Of a stretch of 64,000 nucleotides of DNA, positions 26,366-35,854 are shown one piece after another (position 1 is the first letter of the stretch; every line of letters begins with the position of its first letter). The translations under genes and the position numbers were made by a program. This DNA comes from Jatrophihabitans cynanchi. GTDB taxonomy: Bacteria; Actinomycetota; Actinomycetes; Mycobacteriales; Jatrophihabitantaceae. The stretch covers positions 1,674,001 to 1,738,000 of the forward strand of contig NZ_CP097463.1 in the NCBI RefSeq assembly GCF_027247405.1. The letters run 5' to 3'. The notes under the pieces were generated by a model, which was not told the DNA's origin, made no database searches, and was given only the letters and a program-made list of their open reading frames with translations.

Positions 26366-26371
26366 ACCGTA
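26366..26371 (-). promoter_or_regulatory. -10-like hexamer of add
   Basis: TACGGT 6 nt before the add ATG on the minus strand. Confidence 0.4.
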
Positions 26372-26383
26372 GTGCGGGCGCGG

Positions 26384-27511
26384 TCAGCGAGCGGGCACCA
26401 GCCGGGGCGCGACCGACGTGCCGCTCGCGGCGGGCTGCGTCGCGGGTTCGGGACGGTGTGCCCAGCGCTTGCGCAGCGGCGTCTCGACCCAGCGGTAGGA
26501 CGCCTCGGCGGTGCCCACCAGGGCGAGCAGCCACAGTAGCCCGGCCCACCCGGCGTCGATCGGCTTGTGCCCGAACAACTGGTTGAAGCCGTTCATGAAC
26601 AGCATGTTCCACAGGTACAGGCCGTATGAGAGCCGCCCCAGGTGCACGAACGGGCCCCAGCCGAGGAACCGGGCGAGCAGCCCGCCGGGGGTGATCACCA
26701 GGCCGGCAACGATCACCAGGCAGAGCAGGGCCACCTGCCCGTACCCGCGAGCATCGCCGCTGTACAGCGGAAGGATCTTCAGGCTGCCGTCCATCAGCAC
26801 CCCGAGGGTCACGAACGCGACCACGGCGAGCGTGCCCGCGACGTGCCGGGCGAGCCGTCCGAAGGCGCGTCCCGCGGTGACGATCGCCAGGATGGCGCCG
26901 AGCGCGATCGCGTCCATGTGGGTACGGAAGGCGAAGCTGATCTGCTGCTGCGCGGACTGGACGCCGGCCATGTCGGCCCGGCTCACCCATGCCAGCACCA
27001 CGACGGCGCCGGCGAACGAGGCCAGCCAGGTGCGTCCCCAGCGGCCGCCGAAGGCGAGCAGCACGATCATCAGCACCGGCCATACCAGGTAGAACTGCTC
27101 TTCGATGGCGAGCGACCAGGACCACTCGAAGTAGGTGCTGATGTGCGGCTGCAGCGCGGTCTGCTCGATGAAGTCGGTCGTGTAGGTGAGCGCGCCGACG
27201 AGCCCGGCGATCCAGTTGCTCACCGCGAGGCCGATGCCGAGCACCCAGCCCAGCGTCACGCCGACGACGAGCAGCAGCGCGGGCGCCAGCCGGGCGAACC
27301 GGCGGCGGTAGAACGCCCCGATGCTCAGGGTGCCGGTGGAGCCGTGCTCGGCGAGCAGCAGCCCGGTGATCAGGTAGCCGCTGATGACGAAGAAGACGAC
27401 GACGCCGTACGTGCCGATCGCCGGCAGGCCGGCGTGATCGCAGATGACGACAGCGACGGCGGCCGCGCGCAGCCCGTCCAGTGCCCGGTTGTAGCCCAGC
27501 GTGCGGCGCAT
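26384..27511 (-). CDS. acyltransferase 3 family membrane protein (OafA-like)
   Basis: 375 residues with about ten hydrophobic helices. Family signature at the N terminus: YNRALDGLRAAAVAVVICDHAG with its RALDGLRA motif and the catalytic-type His, then FFVISGYLIT and SIGAFYRRRFARLAPALL; WSLAIEEQFYLVWPVL is the second hallmark. These proteins O-acetylate or otherwise acylate surface glycans or antibiotics; the substrate is unknown. ATG at 27511 was chosen; a TTG at 27577 in frame would start inside the palindrome at 27562-27582 and is less likely. Confidence 0.85.
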   Translation of the reverse strand: MRRTLGYNRALDGLRAAAVAVVICDHAGLPAIGTYGVVVFFVISGYLITGLLLAEHGSTGTLSIGAFYRRRFARLAPALLLVVGVTLGWVLGIGLAVSNWIAGLVGALTYTTDFIEQTALQPHISTYFEWSWSLAIEEQFYLVWPVLMIVLLAFGGRWGRTWLASFAGAVVVLAWVSRADMAGVQSAQQQISFAFRTHMDAIALGAILAIVTAGRAFGRLARHVAGTLAVVAFVTLGVLMDGSLKILPLYSGDARGYGQVALLCLVIVAGLVITPGGLLARFLGWGPFVHLGRLSYGLYLWNMLFMNGFNQLFGHKPIDAGWAGLLWLLALVGTAEASYRWVETPLRKRWAHRPEPATQPAASGTSVAPRLVPAR

Positions 27512-27561
27512 CGTGCCCCGTTCCCGTCGTGGCGCGCCGGTCGGGCCCGGCGCGTCCGTTA

Positions 27562-27582
27562 CCTGTTTGTTACCCAAACAGG
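27562..27582. terminator. 8-bp palindrome between deoA and the acyltransferase gene
   Basis: CCTGTTTG - TTACC - CAAACAGG, perfect 8-bp arms and 5-nt loop, 47 bp past the deoA stop and 51 bp before the acyltransferase ATG on the same strand. Could end the nucleoside operon or act as an operator. It is unusually AT-rich for this DNA, which slightly favours an operator. Confidence 0.5.
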
Positions 27583-27628
27583 CTGGGAACTACGCAAGAG
27601 GCGGGCAAAGCCACCCAAACCGGTACGC

Positions 27629-28909
27629 TCAGCCGACCCGGTCGATCACCAGCGGCGCCGACGAGGCGCTGCCACCCACCTCGAACGCGCCGTCCAGGGC
27701 CGCCAGCGCCCGCTCGAAGCGGGACGGGTCGTCGGCGTGCAGCTCCAGCAGCGGCGCGCCCGCCTGGACGCGATCGCCCGGCTTGGCGAGCAGCACCACA
27801 CCCGCCGCCGCGGACACCGGATCCTCCTTGCGCGCCCGGCCGGCGCCCAGCCGCCAGGCCGCCACGCCCACGGCGTAGGCATCCAGCCGGGTGAGCACTC
27901 CGGACGCCGGCGCCGCGACCACGTGCCGCTCGCGGGCGGTGGGCAGCGGGGCGTCCGGGTCACCGCCCTGAGCCGCGATCATCGCGCGCCAGGTGTCCAT
28001 CGCCCGGCCGTCACGCAGCGCGTCCGCCGGGTCGACGTCGGCCAGCCCCGCGCCGGCGAGCATCTCGCGGGCCAGCGCGAGGGTGAGTTCGACCACGTCC
28101 GCCGGGCCGCCGCCCGCGAGCACCTCGACCGACTCGGTCACCTCCAGCGCGTTGCCGGCGGTCCGCCCGAGCGGGGTGGACATGTCGGTCAGCAGCGCCA
28201 CGGTACGCACCCCGTGCGCGGTGCCGAGCCCGACCATCGTCTCGGCCAGCTGCCGCGCCGTCGTGAGGTCCTTCATGAACGCGCCGGTACCGACCTTGAC
28301 GTCCAGCACGAGCGAAGCCGATCCTTCGGCGATCTTCTTGCTCATGATCGACGAGGCGATCAGCGGGATCGACTCGACCGTGCCGGTGACATCGCGCAGC
28401 GCGTACAGCTTGCGGTCGGCGGGCGCGAGCTCGTCGCCGGCCGCACAGACCACCGCACCGACCTCGTTGAGCTGGGCGATGAACGCGGCGTTGGACACCT
28501 CGGCGCGCCAGCCCGGGATCGACTCGAGCTTGTCCAGCGTGCCGCCGGTGTGCCCGAGGCCGCGGCCGGACAGCTGCGGGACCGCGGCCCCGCACGCGGC
28601 CACCAGCGGCGCGAGCGGCAGGGTGATCTTGTCCCCGACGCCGCCGGTGGAGTGCTTGTCGGACGTCGGGCGCGCGACCGCGGACAGGTCGAGCCGCTCG
28701 CCGGAGGCGATCATCGCGGCCGTCCAGCGGGCCAGTTCGCGGGGCGTCAGGCCACGCAACAGCACCGCCATCGCCAGCGCCGCCATCTGCTCCTCGGCAA
28801 CGGCCCCACGCGTGTACGCGTCGATCACCCAGTCGATCTGGGCGTCGGACAGCTCGCCTCCGTCGCGCTTGGTGCGGATGACGTCGACGGCGTCGAAGGC
28901 GCTACTCAC
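27629..28909 (-). CDS. deoA: thymidine phosphorylase
   Basis: Phosphorolysis of thymidine/deoxyuridine (and often uridine in Gram-positives) to base plus (deoxy)ribose-1-phosphate. 426 residues. Glycine-rich phosphate motif SDKHSTGGVGDK (about 83-94), SGRGLGHTGGTLDKLESIPG (the family signature), and LDVKVGTGAFMK. The start overlaps the cdd stop by 8 bp. Last gene of the transporter-cdd-deoA operon. Confidence 0.96.
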   Translation of the reverse strand: MSSAFDAVDVIRTKRDGGELSDAQIDWVIDAYTRGAVAEEQMAALAMAVLLRGLTPRELARWTAAMIASGERLDLSAVARPTSDKHSTGGVGDKITLPLAPLVAACGAAVPQLSGRGLGHTGGTLDKLESIPGWRAEVSNAAFIAQLNEVGAVVCAAGDELAPADRKLYALRDVTGTVESIPLIASSIMSKKIAEGSASLVLDVKVGTGAFMKDLTTARQLAETMVGLGTAHGVRTVALLTDMSTPLGRTAGNALEVTESVEVLAGGGPADVVELTLALAREMLAGAGLADVDPADALRDGRAMDTWRAMIAAQGGDPDAPLPTARERHVVAAPASGVLTRLDAYAVGVAAWRLGAGRARKEDPVSAAAGVVLLAKPGDRVQAGAPLLELHADDPSRFERALAALDGAFEVGGSASSAPLVIDRVG

Positions 28910-29300
28910 CCACCAGGTCCTCGCGGGTGAAGGCCAGCGGGAGCACCTCGATCATCGGATTCGGGCCGTCCGGCGTGTCGACGAGCAGGTCCGGGCCGCC
29001 GTGCTCCCACAGCAACTGCCGGCACCTGCCACAGGGCATCAGCACCTCACCGCGGAAGTCGACGCACGCGAACGCGACCAGCCGGCCGCCGCCGGACGCG
29101 TGCAGCGCCGACACCAGCCCGCACTCGGCGCACAGCCCCAGCCCGTAGGAGGCGTTCTCGACGTTGCAGCCGACCACCATGCGGCCGTCGTCGACGAAGG
29201 CCGCCGCGCCGACCGGGTACTGCGAGTACGGGGCGTACGCCCGGCCCATCGCCTCCAGGGCCGCCCGGCGCAGGGCTGCCCAGTCGATGGAAGAGGCCAC
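28902..29300 (-). CDS. cdd: cytidine deaminase
   Basis: Zinc-dependent deamination of (deoxy)cytidine to (deoxy)uridine. 132 residues, the short tetrameric form. Active site: CNVENASYG, then CAE (Cys57, Glu59) and PCGRCRQ (Cys90, Cys93), i.e. three zinc cysteines as in Gram-positive enzymes. GTG start at 29300 follows AGGAG with 5-nt spacing and begins 2 nt after the permease stop, showing operon membership with the ABC transporter. Confidence 0.96.
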   Translation of the reverse strand: MASSIDWAALRRAALEAMGRAYAPYSQYPVGAAAFVDDGRMVVGCNVENASYGLGLCAECGLVSALHASGGGRLVAFACVDFRGEVLMPCGRCRQLLWEHGGPDLLVDTPDGPNPMIEVLPLAFTREDLVGE

Positions 29301-29302
29301 GA

Positions 29303-30619
29303 CTACTCCTTCTCGTAGGGCTGGCCGTCCGCAGCGGGCGCCTGTACCCGACCGACCAGGCCGGCGACGGCGAACACGGTGACCAGGTACGGAGCCATGG
29401 CCAGGAACGCGGACGGGATCGCCACCGGTGTGCCGACGATACCGAGCGTGATCTGCAACTGGTCGGTGAACCCGAACAGCAGCGCGGCGGCGATCGCACC
29501 GCGCGGGCTCCACCGTCCGAAGATCACCGCGGCGAGCGCGATGAACCCCTTGCCGGAGGAGATGTTGGTGTTGAACTGCCCCGAGCCGCCGATGGTGAGG
29601 AACGCGCCCGCCAAGCCCGCGATGAGCCCGGCGATGATCACGTTGCGGTACCGGGTGCGGTTCACCTTGATGCCGACGGTGTCGGCCGCCTTGGGGTGCT
29701 CGCCGACCGCGCGGGTGCGCAGTCCCCAGCGCGTGCGGAACAGCGCGACGTCGATCGCCACGATCAGCCCGTAGGTGATGTAGACGATGATGTTCACGTC
29801 GAACAGCGCCGAACCGATGATCGGGATGTCGGCAAGCAACGGGATCTTGATCGGCGGCAGCGTGGTGACCGCGTTGTAGTGGTCGGGGTTGCTCTGCATG
29901 ATCGAGTGGTAACCGAGGTTGGTCAGACCCAGCGCGAAGGTGTTGAGCACGACGCCGAGCACGATCTGGTTGACCAGGTAGCGGATCGCGAAGACCGCGA
30001 GCAGCACGGCGATCAGCCCGCCGGCGGCGAGCGAGGCGATCAGGCCGATGCCCAGGTTGTGCGCTGCCGACGCGAACAGCGCCCCGGCGAACGCGCCGAC
30101 CAGCATCTGGCCCTCGATGGCGATGTTGATCACGCCCGAGCGCTCGCCGATGATGCCGCACAGCGCGCCCAGGATCAGCGGGATGGAGGCGATCACCGAG
30201 TTGGCGACCAGGCCGGTCAGGCTGATCGCGTTGGTCGGATCACCCGTTCCCGCCCAGCACAGGAACGCCAGCACGAACAGCAGCGCCGTGACCGAGACGG
30301 CCCAGCGCATCGCGGTACGGCCGTACGGGCGCAGCAGCTGCCCGATCCCGACGGCCACGATGATCACGCCGAAGATCATCGCGACGGCGCCGCCGGGGAA
30401 CCGCATGGTCGGCACCTGGTACTTGTCGCCGAACTGTGACACCTGGAAGGCGGCATCGCCGTTGCGGGCGCCGATACCCCAGGCGAAGAAGGTGATCAGA
30501 CCGGCGAGCAGGAACGCAACCCCGATGCCGATGCGGCGACGCCGCGAGACCGGGACGGTGACGACCTCGTGCGAGGCGACGAACTCGTCCTCGTCGACAG
30601 GAACGGTCGGGGTGCTCAT
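29303..30619 (-). CDS. ABC transporter permease, second nucleoside-type permease
   Basis: 438-residue inner-membrane permease of the BPD_transp_2 family, like NupQ (YufQ) of the Bacillus guanosine transporter. An N-terminal cytoplasmic tail and two extra helices precede the core, which contains LCGIIGERSGVINIAIEGQMLVGAF and the EAA-like RAVGEHPKAADTVGI. ATG 30619 overlaps the first permease stop in ATGA. Followed after 2 nt by cdd, which fits nucleosides as cargo. Confidence 0.88.
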   Translation of the reverse strand: MSTPTVPVDEDEFVASHEVVTVPVSRRRRIGIGVAFLLAGLITFFAWGIGARNGDAAFQVSQFGDKYQVPTMRFPGGAVAMIFGVIIVAVGIGQLLRPYGRTAMRWAVSVTALLFVLAFLCWAGTGDPTNAISLTGLVANSVIASIPLILGALCGIIGERSGVINIAIEGQMLVGAFAGALFASAAHNLGIGLIASLAAGGLIAVLLAVFAIRYLVNQIVLGVVLNTFALGLTNLGYHSIMQSNPDHYNAVTTLPPIKIPLLADIPIIGSALFDVNIIVYITYGLIVAIDVALFRTRWGLRTRAVGEHPKAADTVGIKVNRTRYRNVIIAGLIAGLAGAFLTIGGSGQFNTNISSGKGFIALAAVIFGRWSPRGAIAAALLFGFTDQLQITLGIVGTPVAIPSAFLAMAPYLVTVFAVAGLVGRVQAPAADGQPYEKE

Positions 30620-31859
30620 CCGTTCCATCCCTTCGCGAGCTGGCCGACGCTGCCACTGCGGGCGGCACGCAGCCGGAACAGGCCGCGGATGAGGGCCGGC
30701 GCCGCGATGAACAGCACGATCACCGGCTCGATCACCGAGACGACGTCTGCCGGCGTGTGCGTCTGCGAGGCCATCACCACACCGCCGGCGCGGAACGCGC
30801 CGAACAACAGGCCGGCGAGCACCGTGCCACCCGGGGAGCCGCGACCGAGCAGGGCGACGGTGATCGCGTCGAAGCCGAAACCGGCGTCGACGTCCTGGGT
30901 GACGACCTGCCGGGTGCCGAGCGCCTGCGAACAGCCGACCAGCCCCGCCAGCGCGCCGGAGATGATCATCACGACGATGTAGCCGCGCTCGATGTGCATC
31001 CCTGCGGTCCGCGCCGCGAACGGGTTCGCGCCCACTGCGCGCAGCCGGAAGCCGAGCGTGGAGCGGGACAGCAGCCACCAGCACAGCACCGCCGCGACCA
31101 GCGCAATGATCAGGCCGGAGTGCAGCGAGCCGAACAGGTGCGGCAGCTTCGCCGTGCTCAGGATGCGTGGCGAGGTGGCCTCGGTCTGGTGCGGTGCCTG
31201 GAACCCGTTCAGGCCGAGCAGGTACCCCAGCAGGTACAAGGCGACGTAGTTGAGCATGATGGTCGTGATGACCTCGTGCGCGCCGGTCTTCGCCTTCAGG
31301 TAGCCGACGATCCCGCCCCATACGGCGCCGCCGATGATGCCGGCGAGCAGCGCGACGATCAGGTGCAGGCCCGCCGGCAGGTGCCAGGTGAACCCGACGT
31401 ACCCGGCGCAGATGGCGCCCATGATCAGCTGACCCTGCACCCCGATGTTGAACAGCCCGGCGCGGAACGCAACGGCCACCGAGAGGCCGCCCAGGATCAG
31501 CGGCGCCGCGTTGACCAGGGTGTCCGAGATCGGCCCGAACACCGCGATTCCGCCGTTCGAGTACAGCGAGTCGGTGTTGAAGACCGCGCCGCGGAACAGC
31601 GCCGAGTAGCCGGCCGAGATCGCGTTCCACGCGTCAGTGAAGGTGTCGGTCGGGTGCTGGAAGAAGTACCCGAGCGACTTGCGGGTCGCCTCGTCGGCCA
31701 ACGCGATCAGGACCGCGCCGAACACCAGCGCGCAGACGAAGGCGAGGGCGGTGACGACCGCGGTGTTCCCGTACAGGTAGCCGTCCAGGATCCGGCGGCC
31801 CAGGTTGCGCCGCCCGGTCGGCGGCGGCGGTCCGACGTCGGCGGGGGCAGTCTGCGTCG

Positions 31860-31863
<4 letters not shown>
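30616..31863 (-). CDS. ABC transporter permease, first nucleoside-type permease
   Basis: 415 residues, NupP (YufP)-like. Multiple membrane helices; characteristic FRAGLFNIGVQGQLIMGAICAG block and the coupling segment RAVGANPFAARTAGM. It starts with GTG at 31863, overlapping the ATPase stop by 4 nt. Forms a heterodimeric channel with the second permease. Confidence 0.88.
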
Positions 31864-33467
<1,604 letters not shown>

Positions 33468-33492
33468 GGACTATCGATGTCCTCTCGCCACA

Positions 33493-33532
33493 GATCGGTG
33501 GGCGGTCGGCCGCCGCCGTCCACCCACCGATC
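33493..33532 (-). promoter_or_regulatory. intra-operon hairpin between binding-protein and ATPase genes
   Basis: 13-bp arms GATCGGTGGGCGG / CCACCCACCGATC with a single G-T-type mismatch and a 14-nt loop, placed in the 80-bp gap. In binding-protein-dependent ABC operons such a hairpin typically causes partial termination or protects the upstream message, giving more binding protein than transporter. That role is inference here. Confidence 0.65.
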
Positions 33533-33547
33533 CGTTCGGCACTGAGC

Positions 33548-34699
33548 TCAGCTGGCGGGCTGGCTCGGCGATGTGATCTTGATCTTGCCGCTGGTGATGT
33601 CGGCCTTGACCTGCTCGAGCTGGCTCTGCAGGCTGGCCGGCACCTTGCTCGCGAACTGGTGGTACGGCGCCAGGCCGGTGCCGTTGTTCGCGAGCGTGCC
33701 GACGTACGAGCCGGTCGGGAACGTGCCGCTGGCCGCCTGGTTCACGTACTGGGTCACCGAGTCGGTCAGGTTCTTGGTGACGCTGGTGATGAAGTACTTG
33801 CAGTACTGGGCGGCCGAGACGCAGCCGTCGGTGTCGACCCAGATCACGTTCGCGCGGCCGTTGCTGGCCTGCGCCGCGGCACCCGCGCCTAGGCCGGCGC
33901 CACCGGCGACCGGGAAGATGATGTCAGCACCCTGCTGGATGAACGTCTGGCTGATCTGCTTGCCCTTGTTCTGGTCGGTGAAGGACTGCGAGAACGTGCC
34001 GCCCTTCTGGTTCTTCTCGTTCCAGCCGAGCACCTTGACGTTCTTCTTGTTCTGCGTGTTGTAGTAGTTCACGCCCTCCCAGAAGCCGTCCATGTAGATC
34101 GTGACCGGCGGGATGTTGAGGCCACCCCAGGTCGCCACCTTGCCGGACTTGCTCATCCCGGCCGCGAGGTAGCCGCCGAGGAAGCCACCCTGCGCGGTGT
34201 TGAACTGGATGCCGTAGACGTTCGGGGCGGTGGAGCCGGAGTCGACCTCGGCGAAGTGGACGGTCGGGTTCGCCGTGGCCACCGCCTTGACGTTGTCGGT
34301 CATCAGGCCACCGACGGCGATGATCGTGTCGCAACCCTTGGTGACCTCGGCCTTGAGGTTCGGCGTGTAGTCGTTGCCCGAGTTGGACGGGACGTAACTG
34401 ATCTTGATGTTCGGGTTGGCCTTGTTCGCGGCCGTCATACCCGCCCACGAGGACTGGTTGAAGGACTTGTCGTCGACGCCACCGGTGTCGAGCACCATGC
34501 AGGCGGTCAGGGCGCCGGCCGCGGGAGCCGAGGAGGTCGACGGAGCCCCGGCGCTGGTCTGCGCCGCGGGCGGCGCGGAGGAGTTGCTGTTGGTGTTGTT
34601 GTTGGACCCCGATTTGCTGCCACAGCCGGACAGCGCCAGCGCGAAGGCTGCGATTCCGGCCACGAGTGCGGAGGTACGTGCTGGACGCAAGATGATCAT
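33548..34699 (-). CDS. BMP-family nucleoside-binding lipoprotein
   Basis: Substrate-binding protein of the ABC importer, 383 residues. Lipobox LSGC (Cys26), a 40-residue Asn/Ser/Ala/Pro linker, then the BMP/PnrA fold: VLDTGGVDDKSFNQSSWAGM (the family hallmark), NPTVHFAEVD, GIQFNTAQGGFLGGYLAAGM and WVDTDG. PnrA-like proteins bind purine nucleosides. First gene of a six-gene operon. The ATG at 34699 abuts GAAGGG directly; a TTG 9 nt on would have better spacing and is a realistic alternative start. Confidence 0.92.
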   Translation of the reverse strand: MIILRPARTSALVAGIAAFALALSGCGSKSGSNNNTNSNSSAPPAAQTSAGAPSTSSAPAAGALTACMVLDTGGVDDKSFNQSSWAGMTAANKANPNIKISYVPSNSGNDYTPNLKAEVTKGCDTIIAVGGLMTDNVKAVATANPTVHFAEVDSGSTAPNVYGIQFNTAQGGFLGGYLAAGMSKSGKVATWGGLNIPPVTIYMDGFWEGVNYYNTQNKKNVKVLGWNEKNQKGGTFSQSFTDQNKGKQISQTFIQQGADIIFPVAGGAGLGAGAAAQASNGRANVIWVDTDGCVSAAQYCKYFITSVTKNLTDSVTQYVNQAASGTFPTGSYVGTLANNGTGLAPYHQFASKVPASLQSQLEQVKADITSGKIKITSPSQPAS

Positions 34700-34993
34700 C
34701 CCTTCGGGCGTCGGCGGCGGCGCCGACTGTGCGAGAAAACTCCCGCCAACCTAAACCCCGACCGCCCGCGCGCAATAGCCGCGGGCGCGCAGGCGCCCCG
34801 TCGTCACCTGATTGTTGTCAGCGGGGGTGGGTTGTCCGAAGAGTCACACCGGCCCGGTCTGCCTCGCACCATGCGTCCCGACTAGCATTTGCTTGCGCGC
34901 GGGAGCCAATTTCACACCGTCTCCCCCGCAGCCCGCAGCGCCGGCGATCCGTCCCGGCTCCGCGCTTTCGCAGCCTCTTGAGGAGACCGACAG
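34700..34993. other. intergenic region between divergent nucleoside and sdh operons
   Basis: 294 bp, the largest gene-free stretch. It must hold promoters for both operons. A TAGGTT hexamer on the minus strand at 34749-34754 is a candidate -10 for the binding-protein gene with a leader of about 45 nt. On the plus side GAGGAG at 34979-34984 is the sdhC ribosome site. I found no clear -35 pair, riboswitch or perfect operator. Confidence 0.6.
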
Positions 34994-35419
34994 GTGTCTA
35001 GCGTCGCGCCCAGCGCACCGCCCACCACGCGAGCCAGGGCCGCCGGCTCGCTGTACCGCGGACGCGAGGGCATGTGGTCGTGGGTCGCGCACCGGATCAC
35101 GGGCGTGTTGACCTTTTTCTTCCTGTTTGCGCACGTCCTGGACACCGCGCTCGTGCGGGTCTCGCCGGAGTCCTACGACGTCGTGATCGACACCTACAAG
35201 AACCCGCTCGTGAACCTGATGGAGATTGGCCTCGTCGGCGCGGTGCTGTTCCACGCCCTGAACGGGCTGCGGATCATCGCGGTCGACTTCTGGGCCAAGG
35301 GCACGCGTTACCAGCGGCAGTTGCTGTGGTCGATCGTCGCGGTCTGGGTCGTGGTGATGGTTCCCGGGGCGTTCTTCATGTTCAAGCACAGCTTCGAAGT
35401 CCTGTTCGGGAGCAAGTAG
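34994..35419 (+). CDS. sdhC: succinate dehydrogenase cytochrome b556 subunit
   Basis: 141-residue membrane anchor with three helices. Family motif SWVAHRITGVLTFFFLFAHV, with Ser and His of the quinone/heme region, and LFHALNGLRII, where His is the heme-ligand candidate. GTG 34994 preceded by GAGGAG. First of sdhCDAB, which transfers electrons from succinate to menaquinone. Confidence 0.93.
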   Translation: MSSVAPSAPPTTRARAAGSLYRGREGMWSWVAHRITGVLTFFFLFAHVLDTALVRVSPESYDVVIDTYKNPLVNLMEIGLVGAVLFHALNGLRIIAVDFWAKGTRYQRQLLWSIVAVWVVVMVPGAFFMFKHSFEVLFGSK

Positions 35420-35841
35420 TGCACTCGTCGATACCTCCTGTGATCGAGGCACCGCGCTCCGCACCGACCGGACGCCCGCGCCGCAGCCGCACCAACGTCG
35501 AGCTCTACGCGTGGCTGTTCATGCGGATCTCCGGGATCGTGCTCGTGGTGCTGGTGCTGGGCCACCTGTTCATCATGAACATCCTCGACGGGGGCGTGCA
35601 GCGCATCAACTGGGCGTTCGTGGCCGGGCGGTGGGCCTCGCCGTTCTGGCAGGTGTGGGACCTGCTGATGCTCTGGCTCGCGATGATCCACGGCGCGAGC
35701 GGGCTGCGCACCATCATCAACGACTACACCCGCCGCGACGGCACCCGGCTGGCGCTCAAGGGCCTGCTCTACACGGCGACCACGATCACGATCGCGCTCG
35801 GCACGCTGGTGATCTTCACCTTCGACCCGACCGTTCACTAG
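35419..35841 (+). CDS. sdhD: succinate dehydrogenase membrane anchor subunit
   Basis: 140 residues, three helices: WLFMRISGIVLVVLVLGHLF, WDLLMLWLAMIHGASGLRTI with conserved His-Gly-x-x-Gly-x-Arg, and a last TM at the C terminus. The GTG start shares one base with the sdhC TAG stop. It pairs with SdhC to hold quinone and heme. Confidence 0.92.
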   Translation: MHSSIPPVIEAPRSAPTGRPRRSRTNVELYAWLFMRISGIVLVVLVLGHLFIMNILDGGVQRINWAFVAGRWASPFWQVWDLLMLWLAMIHGASGLRTIINDYTRRDGTRLALKGLLYTATTITIALGTLVIFTFDPTVH

Positions 35842-35854
35842 GGGACTGCAGCAC

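Noticed and set aside
27512-27577. TTG start extending the acyltransferase by 22 residues
   Set aside because: Would begin inside the palindrome and adds a non-homologous Pro/Gly/Arg tail.
26642-28930. Long plus-strand frame over the acyltransferase and deoA genes
   Set aside because: No recognisable domain, antisense to two genes with complete motifs.
34700-34993. Riboswitch or small RNA in the nucleoside/sdh gap
   Set aside because: No purine-aptamer or other known pattern and no strong hairpin was seen by eye.
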